8,715 bases of DNA from positions 1-8,715 of the forward strand of contig JBBSVE010000124.1 in NCBI GenBank assembly GCA_038233815.1, written 5' to 3'. Below are positions 1 to 5,572 of the stretch, piece by piece. This DNA comes from JBBSVE01 sp038233815 (GTDB lineage: Bacteria > Pseudomonadota > Alphaproteobacteria > Rhodobacterales > Rhodobacteraceae). The notes beneath the pieces are model-generated. The model was not told the origin of the DNA, searched no databases, and saw only the letters and a list, made by a program, of their open reading frames with translations. A program made the translations under genes and the position numbers. Position 1 is the stretch's first letter. Each line of letters opens with the position of its first letter.

Positions 1-1379
1 GCACCAAGCACAACTGGCTGGTGAAGGATCCCGCAAAGCTGGCGGAGACGATCCATCAGGCGTTCCACGTGGCGACCCATGGCCGCCCCGGCCCGGTGTT
101 GATCGACATTCCGAAGGACGTCCAGTTCGCGACCGCCGACTACACCCCCGCACCGGAGGCAAAGGTCAGCCATTACCAGCCCCGCACCAAGGGCGACCCC
201 GACGCCATCGCCCGCATGGTGGAGCTGATCGAGACGGCGGAGCGCCCGGTCTTCTACACCGGCGGCGGTGTCATCAATTCCGGTCCGCGCGCGACGGCAC
301 TCCTGCGCGAGTGGGTCGCGGCCACCGGCTTTCCCGTCACCTCCACGCTGATGGGCCTCGGCTGCTATCCTGCCTCGGGGGAGGCGTGGCTCGGCATGGT
401 CGGGATGCACGGCACCTATGAGGCGAACCTCGCGATGCACGGCTGCGATCTGATGCTCAACATCGGGGCGCGGTTCGACGACCGGATCACCGGACGGATC
501 GCCGATTTCTCGCCCAACAGCCGCAAGGTCCATGTCGACATCGATCCGTCGAGCCTCAACAAGGTGATCCGCGTCGAGGTTCCGATCCTGGGCGACGTGG
601 CGGAGGTTCTGGAGGCCGCGCTGGCGCTCTGGAAGGACCGGGGGCGCCGCACCAACCGCGCAGCCTTCGACACATGGTGGACGGGCATCGCGGAGTGGCG
701 GGCGCGCAAATGCCTCGCCTACACGGGCTCCACCGCCACGATCAAGCCGCAGTATGCGATGGAACGGCTCGAGGCGCTGACGAAGGGACGCGACCGCTAC
801 ATCACGACCGAGGTCGGCCAGCATCAGATGTGGGCCGCGCAATATCTGGGCTTCGAGGAGCCGAACCGCTGGATGACGTCGGGCGGTCTCGGCACGATGG
901 GCTACGGGCTTCCCGCGTCGATCGGCGTTCAGGTCGCGCACCCGGACGCGCTGGTCATCAACGTGGCGGGGGACGCCTCGTGGCTGATGAACATGCAGGA
1001 GATGGGGACCGCGATGCAGTTCCGCACGCCGGTCAAGCAGTTCATCCTCAACAACGAGCGTCTCGGCATGGTCCGCCAGTGGCAGGAATTGCTGCACGGC
1101 GAGCGTTATTCACAGAGCTGGTCGGAATCGCTCCCCGATTTCGTGAAGCTCGCAGACGCCTTCGGCTGCAAGGGCATTCAGTGCCGCGATCCCGCGAAGC
1201 TCGACGACGCGATCATGGAAATGCTGGACTATGACGGCCCGGTTATTTTCGACTGTCTGGTGGAGAAGCACGAAAACTGCTTCCCGATGATCCCCTCCGG
1301 CAAGCCTCACAACGAGATGCTGCTGTCGAACGCCGACACCCAAGGCGCCATAACGGCCGCGGGCGCGGTGCTGGTGTGA
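1..1379 (+). CDS. ilvB: Acetolactate synthase large (catalytic) subunit, 5'-truncated by the window edge
   Basis: Thiamine-diphosphate enzyme that condenses two pyruvates to acetolactate (or pyruvate and 2-oxobutyrate to acetohydroxybutyrate), the first common step of valine, leucine and isoleucine synthesis in the cytoplasm. The frame is open from base 3 (TKHNWLVKD...) and ends in TGA, giving 458 visible residues. The family is usually about 580 long, so roughly 125 N-terminal residues, including the catalytic Glu of the PYR domain, lie upstream. Visible features are the end of the PYR domain (GRPGPVLIDIPKD, near bases 81-120), the central FAD-type domain (GARFDDRITGR), and the C-terminal ThDP domain with a GDAS metal/diphosphate motif at 969-980, the partner NN, and the GMVRQWQ segment that holds the herbicide-site Trp. 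The C-terminus CFPMIPSGKPHNEMLL is typical of the biosynthetic enzyme. The GTG at 21 is internal, not the start. The gene is also named ilvI in related genomes. It is followed by ilvN after 37 bp, a likely operon. Confidence 0.96.
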   Translation, partial: TKHNWLVKDPAKLAETIHQAFHVATHGRPGPVLIDIPKDVQFATADYTPAPEAKVSHYQPRTKGDPDAIARMVELIETAERPVFYTGGGVINSGPRATALLREWVAATGFPVTSTLMGLGCYPASGEAWLGMVGMHGTYEANLAMHGCDLMLNIGARFDDRITGRIADFSPNSRKVHVDIDPSSLNKVIRVEVPILGDVAEVLEAALALWKDRGRRTNRAAFDTWWTGIAEWRARKCLAYTGSTATIKPQYAMERLEALTKGRDRYITTEVGQHQMWAAQYLGFEEPNRWMTSGGLGTMGYGLPASIGVQVAHPDALVINVAGDASWLMNMQEMGTAMQFRTPVKQFILNNERLGMVRQWQELLHGERYSQSWSESLPDFVKLADAFGCKGIQCRDPAKLDDAIMEMLDYDGPVIFDCLVEKHENCFPMIPSGKPHNEMLLSNADTQGAITAAGAVLV

Positions 1380-1416
1380 CCCGCGCATCTTGCCCCGCTC
1401 TGACGAGGAGCCCTCC

Positions 1417-1977
1417 ATGCCCCCGCTTAATATAAAATCCGGCGCGACCAGCCATTCCGCCTACGAACTGCGCGATCCGAATGCGGCGATGATCGAGCAG
1501 CATACCCTCGCGGTCGTCGTCGATAACGAGAGCGGCGTGCTGGCGCGCGTGATCGGGCTCTTTTCCGGGCGCGGCTACAACATCGAGAGCCTCACGGTGG
1601 CGGAGGTGGATCATGCGGGCCACCGGTCCCGCATCACCATCGTCACGCGCGGCACGCCGCATGTGATCGAGCAGATCAAGGCGCAGCTTTCTCGTATGGT
1701 TCCGGTCTATGCGGTCAACGACCTGACGGTGGAGGGGCCGTCGGTGCAGCGCGAACTCGCCCTCTTCAAGGTGGCAGGTCAGGGCGATCACCGGATCGAG
1801 GCGTTGCGGCTGGCCGAGATCTTCCGCGCCAATGTCGTCGACAGCACGCTGGAAAGCTTCGTCTTCGAGATGACGGGAACGCCGGAAAAGATCGACGCGT
1901 TCGCCGACCTCATGCGGCCTCTGGGCCTCCGGGAGATCGCGCGGACCGGGGTTGCGGCGCTTTCACGCGGCGGCTGA
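1417..1977 (+). CDS. ilvN: Acetolactate synthase small (regulatory) subunit
   Basis: Regulatory subunit that activates the catalytic subunit and normally confers feedback inhibition by valine. I chose the ATG at 1417 because GAGGAG at 1405-1410 sits 6 nt before it. An in-frame TTG at 1390 would lie upstream of that Shine-Dalgarno and add nine non-conserved residues. The product is 186 aa. Residues 28-102 form the ACT domain (QHTLAVVVDNESGVLARV, then GRGYNIESLTV, the turn that contacts the effector amino acid). Residues about 109-180 form the C-terminal domain seen in the long IlvH-type subunits (QRELALFKV, LAEIFRANVVD, GVAALSRG). The roughly 27-residue leader before the ACT domain is longer than in enteric IlvH, which in my recollection is normal in this bacterial group. 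It follows ilvB by 37 bp with no visible promoter or terminator between, so co-transcription is expected. Its stop lies 5 bp from the convergent ccmH stop. Confidence 0.95.
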   Translation: MPPLNIKSGATSHSAYELRDPNAAMIEQHTLAVVVDNESGVLARVIGLFSGRGYNIESLTVAEVDHAGHRSRITIVTRGTPHVIEQIKAQLSRMVPVYAVNDLTVEGPSVQRELALFKVAGQGDHRIEALRLAEIFRANVVDSTLESFVFEMTGTPEKIDAFADLMRPLGLREIARTGVAALSRGG

Positions 1978-1994
1978 CCCGCTCAGCGCCGCAA
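1952..1994. other. Inverted repeat spanning the convergent ilvN and ccmH stop codons
   Basis: TTGCGGCGCT (1952-1961) and AGCGCCGCAA (1985-1994) are perfect 10-bp complementary arms around a 23-nt centre. Within the centre GCGG (1967-1970) can pair with CCGC (1979-1982). The element covers the ilvN TGA (1975-1977) and the ccmH TGA (1983-1985 on minus), and no other intergenic space exists. It could form a shared 3' structure for both transcripts. Neither strand shows a clear U-tract after the stem, so a canonical intrinsic terminator is not supported. Both arms lie in coding sequence and could be chance in GC-rich DNA. Confidence 0.4.
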
Positions 1995-2429
1995 AAGTTC
2001 GGACAGGCGGCGCTCTTCGCTCTCGCTCAACCCGTCGGGGTCCGTGGCGGTGCGCTGCCTGCGGATGTAAAGTACCACGACCGCCCCACCCAGCGCCAGC
2101 AACAGCGGCCCCGCGAGCCACAGGATCAGGTTCGCGCCCTTGGCATTCGGGCGCAAAAGCACGAACTCGCCGTAGCGGTCGACGACAAAGGCCACGACCT
2201 GCGCGTTCGTATCGCCGTCGGTCAGCCGCTCGCGCACCAGCATGCGGAGATCGTGGGCAAGGCCCGCGTCGCTGTCGTCGATATTTTCGTTGCGACACAC
2301 GAGGCACCGCAGCGTCTGGGAGATGTCGCGCGCCCGCGCCTCCAGCGCCGGATCGCGCAGCATCTCCCCCGGCTGGACCGCCAGCACGGGGCCAGCGAGC
2401 AGCAGCCAGAGGACGAGGGCCCGGATCAT
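1983..2429 (-). CDS. ccmH: Cytochrome c maturation protein CcmH (CycL/Ccl2 type)
   Basis: Periplasm-facing thiol protein of the System I cytochrome c biogenesis pathway. It binds or reduces the CxxCH cysteines of apocytochrome c and delivers it to CcmF for haem attachment. The product is 148 aa. Residues 1-17 are a hydrophobic signal sequence ending ...LLLAGPVLA. The redox motif LRCLVCRNENI carries Cys42 and Cys45 and matches the family's LRCxxC signature. A three-helix periplasmic domain follows (DLRMLVRERL, DRYGEFVLL), then a transmembrane segment at about 101-122 and a short basic/acidic tail. It is the short single-domain form, without the C-terminal TPR domain fused in E. coli CcmH (a separate ccmI gene in many alphaproteobacteria, not seen here). 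Its ATG at 2429-2427 overlaps the ccmF TGA (2428-2426) as ATGA, so translation is probably coupled to ccmF. Confidence 0.95.
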   Translation of the reverse strand: MIRALVLWLLLAGPVLAVQPGEMLRDPALEARARDISQTLRCLVCRNENIDDSDAGLAHDLRMLVRERLTDGDTNAQVVAFVVDRYGEFVLLRPNAKGANLILWLAGPLLLALGGAVVVLYIRRQRTATDPDGLSESEERRLSELLRR

Positions 2430-4393
2430 TCAGCCGGCACGGTGCGAGCCGCCCGCCGCGCACCCGCCGCGATCCGGTAGCGGCGGTCGGCAAGGCTCAG
2501 TGTGCCGCCCAGCGCCATCAGGAGCGCACCGCCCCAGATCCAGTCGGCGAAGGGCTTCCAATAGCTTCGCACCGCCCAGCGCCCATCGTCCTGCCGGTCG
2601 CCCAGCACCACGTAGAGGTCGTGCGTCACGCTCTGGTCGATCGCGGCTTCCGTCGTCGGCATCCGGGCCACAGGATAGAACCGCTTTTCGGGGTGCATCT
2701 CGAAGCTCTTGCCGCCACGATCAACCCGGAAGGTCGCCATGCGGGTCACGTAATTCGGGCCGCGCCCCTCCTCCACCGCCGCCAGCGTGATCCGGTTGCC
2801 TTTCAGATCGAAGCTGTCGCCGACCGCCATGACACGGATATCCTCCACCGCCCAGGACAGCATCGCGGCCACGGCAAAGATCGTGACGCCAAAGCCCGCA
2901 TGCGCCACCGTCTTGCCCCAGTCGGCCCGGGGCATCCGCGCAATCCGTGCGATCCGTGCGACGACCCCGCCCCGACCCGCGCGCTGCCAAAGGTCGGTGA
3001 GCGATCCGAAGACCACCCATGCGCCCAGCCCCAGCCCCAGCGGTCCCAGCGCCGTCTTTCCGGTCTGCACCGCGAAGGCCAGCGCCATAAGCGCCAGCGA
3101 CAACAAGAGCGCGGGCACCAGTGCACGAAGCCCGCGTCGGGCCGTCCCGCGCTTCCACGGCATTATGGCACCGATGGGGAGAAGCAGGGCCAGCACCACC
3201 ATGAAGGGCGTGAAGGCCGCATCGAAGAACGGCGCGCCGACGGATAGCTTTCGCGACCAGAGCATCTCCGCCACCAAGGGCCAGATCGTCCCGATGAAGA
3301 CGACGAAACACGCCACCGCCAGCAGGAGGTTGTTCGCGACCAGTGCCGATTCGCGGCTGACCGGGGCAAAGACGCCTTTCGCCTCCATCGTGCCCGCGCG
3401 CAGTGCGAATAGCAGAAGCGCCCCCCCGGTGAAGACCCCGAGGATGGCCAGAATGAAGATCCCGCGCGAGGGATCGCTGGCAAAGGAATGGACCGAGGTG
3501 ATGACGCCCGAACGCACGATGAACGTGCCGATCAGCGAAAATCCGAAGGCGAGGATCGCCAGCAGCACAGTCCAGCTTTTGAGCGCCTCGCGCTTTTCCA
3601 CCACAATGGCGCTGTGGAGGAGGGCGGCAGCGATCAGCCACGGCATGAAGCTCGCATTCTCCACCGGGTCCCAGAACCAGAAGCCGCCCCAGCCAAGCTC
3701 GTAGTAAGCCCACCACGACCCCATCGCGATACCGACGGTGAGGAAGATCCAGGCAGCCAGCGTCCATGGCCGGACCCAGCGGCCCCATGCGGCATCCACA
3801 CGCCCCTCGATCAGGGCGGCAACGGCAAAGGAGAACGACACCGACAGCCCGACATAGCCGAGGTAGAGGAACGGCGGATGGAAGGCGAGGCCGGGATCCT
3901 GCAGCAGCGGGTTCAGGTCATGTCCGTTGAAGGGCACCATGTCCAACCGCAGGAACGGATTCGAGGTTAGCAGCATGAAAGCCAGAAACGCGACCCCGAT
4001 GGAGCCCTGAACCGCCAGCACACGGGCCCGGAGCGTGGGTGGCAGGTTCCCCCCGAAGGCCGCCACGGCCGCGCCGAACGCCGACAGGATCAGCACCCAC
4101 AAAAGCAACGAGCCCTCGTGATTGCCCCAGACACCCGCGAGCTTGTAGAGCATCGGCTTCAGCGTATGGGAATTGTCCACCACCAGCTTCACGGAAAAGT
4201 CTGAGGTCACGAAGGCCCATGTCAGCGCCGCGAAACTCATGCCGATCAGCATGAACTGCAGACCCGCGGCGGGTGCGGCGACCGCCATCCAGCCGCTCCA
4301 GCCCTTCTGCGCGCCGACCAGCGGCAGGACCGTCTGGAGAAGCGCCACGCAAATGGCGAGGATCAGCGCGAAATGTCCAAGTTCGACGATCAT
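2426..4393 (-). CDS. ccmF: Haem lyase CcmF, cytochrome c maturation
   Basis: Polytopic inner-membrane protein that takes haem from holo-CcmE and, with CcmH, ligates it to apocytochrome c on the periplasmic side. The product is 655 aa, normal for the family. The chosen ATG (4393-4391) begins MIVELGHFALIL and has AGGAGGG (4409-4403 on minus) 9 nt upstream. The frame stays open to 4903, but that extension is polar, low-complexity and antisense to the arginase locus, so it is not coding. The WWD haem-handling motif is at 234-242 (GWGGFWFWD), followed by PVENASFMPWL. The four haem-ligand/conserved histidines are at 172 (FHPPFLYLGY), 260, 302 (TSVHSF) and 498 (KTVAHAG), matching E. coli His173, 261, 303 and 491 in order and, for the first three, spacing. 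Many hydrophobic helices are evident, with a large periplasmic loop at about 515-610 and a last helix near 617-636. It is the first gene of a ccmFH pair; ccmE is not upstream, where a divergent arginase locus sits instead. Confidence 0.96.
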   Translation of the reverse strand: MIVELGHFALILAICVALLQTVLPLVGAQKGWSGWMAVAAPAAGLQFMLIGMSFAALTWAFVTSDFSVKLVVDNSHTLKPMLYKLAGVWGNHEGSLLLWVLILSAFGAAVAAFGGNLPPTLRARVLAVQGSIGVAFLAFMLLTSNPFLRLDMVPFNGHDLNPLLQDPGLAFHPPFLYLGYVGLSVSFSFAVAALIEGRVDAAWGRWVRPWTLAAWIFLTVGIAMGSWWAYYELGWGGFWFWDPVENASFMPWLIAAALLHSAIVVEKREALKSWTVLLAILAFGFSLIGTFIVRSGVITSVHSFASDPSRGIFILAILGVFTGGALLLFALRAGTMEAKGVFAPVSRESALVANNLLLAVACFVVFIGTIWPLVAEMLWSRKLSVGAPFFDAAFTPFMVVLALLLPIGAIMPWKRGTARRGLRALVPALLLSLALMALAFAVQTGKTALGPLGLGLGAWVVFGSLTDLWQRAGRGGVVARIARIARMPRADWGKTVAHAGFGVTIFAVAAMLSWAVEDIRVMAVGDSFDLKGNRITLAAVEEGRGPNYVTRMATFRVDRGGKSFEMHPEKRFYPVARMPTTEAAIDQSVTHDLYVVLGDRQDDGRWAVRSYWKPFADWIWGGALLMALGGTLSLADRRYRIAAGARRAARTVPAE

Positions 4394-4549
4394 CGGCGCA
4401 ATCCCTCCTGAAGTGTGCACAACGTAGGCCACAATTCCGCCCGCGCCAATGGTACCCGGCGTCGCAGAGGCAGGCCGCCGCGAAAGTTGTTGTGACCTCG
4501 GCCCCGAACCGCGCCATACCCCGCCCCCACGAGCCACGGAGAGCCCCCC
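4394..4549. other. Divergent intergenic region between ccmF and the arginase pseudogene
   Basis: This 156-bp gap must carry or have carried promoters for both divergent units. I see the ccmF Shine-Dalgarno (4403-4409, minus sense), the arginase Shine-Dalgarno GGAGAG (4538-4543), a palindrome at 4414-4421 and a weak minus-strand promoter. No convincing plus-strand promoter is visible: TTGTGA near 4489 with CATACC about 19 nt later is too degenerate to call. No ORF, repeat or RNA gene is evident. Confidence 0.6.
4421..4449 (-). promoter_or_regulatory. Weak candidate promoter for ccmFH
   Basis: On the minus strand TTGGCG (4449-4444) and TACGTT (4426-4421) are 17 nt apart and lie upstream of the ccmF Shine-Dalgarno. 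The -35 matches the sigma70 consensus at four positions but the -10 at only three. The gene needs a promoter in this gap because its neighbour is divergent, so the location is reasonable, but the sequence match is poor. A perfect 8-bp palindrome TGTGCACA (4414-4421) overlaps the edge of the -10. Confidence 0.25.
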
Positions 4550-5425
4550 ATGCCCCAGACCTGCATCCTGATCGGCGTGCCAATCGATTCGGGTCAACGC
4601 CGCGCCGGCTGCCTGATGGGCCCCGCCGCCTAACGCGTCGTGGGCATAGTTCAGACGATGCGCGATCTCGGTCACGCGGTCGAGGATCGGGGCGATGTCG
4701 GGCCCACGCCGCGGTCCGGCGAGTGCGCGAATCCGGCGGTCCATTCGCTGGGCGACGTTCTGGGCTGGACGGTCGCCCTCCGGCAGGCCACGCCGGAGGC
4801 GATGGGCGCGGGCCCGCAGATCATCCTCGACGGCGATCACTCGCTGGCGTTGGACACGGTCGCCGGGGCGGTGGATCACGCGCAGTCCGTCGGGCGCCCG
4901 CAATTCCTCCTCTGGCTAGACGCGCATTCGGACTTCCATCCGCCGCTTACGACGACGAGCGGCAATCTCCACGGCACGCCCATTGCCTACATCGCTGGGC
5001 GCGACGGGTTCGACGCTTCCCCGCCCTTCCCCGCCCCGATCCCGTTCGGCAACATCTGCCTCTTCAGCATCCGCTCCGTCGATCCGGCGGACCATGCAGC
5101 ACGCCTGAAGCACGATCTGGAGATCACCGACATGCGGGTGCTGGACGAGTTCGGCATCGTCGCCCCCTTGCGCGGCTTCCTCGAACGGGTGGAGGCGGCG
5201 AACGGTTTGCTCCACGTCAGCCTTGACGTGGGTTTCCTCGACCCCGCCATTGCGCCCGCCGTGGGCACCACGGTCCCGGGCGGGACCACAGTGCGGGAGG
5301 CGCATCTGGTGATGGACCTGCTGCACGAAAGCGGGCTGGTAAGCTCGCTCGATCTGATGGAACTGAACCGGTTCCTCGACGACCGCAGCCGAACCACGCG
5401 GCTGATGGTGGATCGGCGTCGCTAA
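4550..5425 (+). pseudogene. rocF: Arginase, interrupted by an in-frame stop and with a damaged metal site
   Basis: Homolog of the Mn2+-dependent ureohydrolase that splits L-arginine into ornithine and urea. The 292-codon frame starts at ATG 4550 with GGAGAG 6 nt upstream and reads MPQTCILIGVPIDSGQRRAGCLMGPAA, then TAA (4631-4633, codon 28), then continues in the same frame as RVVGIVQTMRDLGHAVEDRGD to a normal C-terminus. In relatives the stop position is usually Tyr (GPAAYR), so a single TAC/TAT-to-TAA change explains it. Retained family motifs are DGDHS (codons 94-98, metal His97), DAHSD (124-128), TTSGNLHG, IRSVDPA and DLMELN. The third metal motif, normally SxDVDxLDP, reads SLDVGFLDP: codon 228 (5231-5233) is GGT, a single-base change from GAT, removing a bridging Mn ligand. 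The usual GGDHS is DGDHS, and ELNPFLD is ELNRFLD. Restarting at GTG 4640 or ATG 4658 would omit the first beta strand and has no clear Shine-Dalgarno. Confidence is high that it is an arginase relative; the pseudogene call rests on the stop plus the ligand loss. Confidence 0.88.
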
Positions 5426-5451
5426 TGGGGCGCAAGGTGTTCGACAGGCCG

Positions 5452-5478
5452 ACGCGCGCGCATCACTGAGCCGCGCGT
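5452..5478. terminator. Possible weak hairpin between the arginase pseudogene and gyrA
   Basis: ACGCGCG (5452-5458) and CGCGCGT (5472-5478) form a perfect 7-bp inverted repeat with a 13-nt loop, 26 bp past the arginase-locus stop. No U-tract follows. In DNA this rich in alternating GC such repeats arise easily, so a terminator role is only a possibility. Confidence 0.25.
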
Positions 5479-5483
5479 GCGCA

Positions 5484-5512
5484 TTGCACCGGGGATGGCG
5501 TTTCCCTATAAC
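5484..5512 (+). promoter_or_regulatory. Sigma70-like promoter for gyrA
   Basis: TTGCAC (5484-5489) and TATAAC (5507-5512) are separated by exactly 17 nt. The -10 matches TATAAT at five of six positions and the -35 keeps the TTG that matters most in alphaproteobacterial promoters. It stands out from the surrounding GC-rich sequence and is the only good match in the 143-bp gap before gyrA. A start near 5519 would give a leader of about 50 nt before the GTG at 5569. Confidence 0.65.
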
Positions 5513-5527
5513 CTGACCACAAGATTT

Positions 5528-5572
5528 ATGCACCCCAAAGGGTGCCCCGGGCAGAGAGAGCAGGCGACGTGA
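5528..5572 (+). promoter_or_regulatory. gyrA leader: hairpin and 14-codon ORF overlapping the gyrA start
   Basis: GCACCC (5530-5535) and GGGTGC (5540-5545) form a perfect 6-bp stem around a CAAA loop in the inferred 5' leader. An ATG at 5528 opens a small frame, MHPKGCPGQREQAT, that ends at TGA 5570-5572 and overlaps the gyrA GTG (5569-5571) as GTGA. No Shine-Dalgarno precedes the ATG, and the inferred transcript start is only about 9 nt upstream, so translation of the small frame is unproven. Any role in coupling or attenuation is inference. Confidence 0.3.

Noticed and set aside
2938..2965. Short tandem repeat 'atccgtgcg' in ccmF
   Set aside because: It encodes an IARIAR stretch in a loop before the last conserved His and is too short and in-frame; treated as local codon repetition, not a regulatory repeat.
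1952..3247. Plus-strand frame of 431 codons across ccmH and ccmF
   Set aside because: Arg/Pro/His-rich shadow of the two minus-strand genes with no recognisable motifs.
2787..3704. Plus-strand frame of 305 codons within ccmF
   Set aside because: Composition is dominated by Ser/Ala/Arg/Pro and it is antisense to the conserved WWD region of CcmF; no ribosome binding site or domain.
4394..4903. N-terminal extension of ccmF to 4903 on the minus strand
   Set aside because: The extension is polar and low-complexity and is antisense to the arginase locus. The family N-terminus MIVELGHFAL begins at 4393 with a strong Shine-Dalgarno.
4640..5425. A shorter intact arginase starting at GTG 4640
   Set aside because: There is no Shine-Dalgarno, the first strand and the conserved Gly/Asp-rich N-terminal motif would be lost, and the upstream ATG with its RBS and 27 matching codons shows where the real start was. 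Loss of a metal ligand also argues against a working enzyme.
5542..5568. GTG 5542 as the gyrA start
   Set aside because: It lies inside a 6-bp stem, lacks a Shine-Dalgarno and adds nine residues not typical of GyrA. GTG 5569 has GAGAGAG at good spacing.
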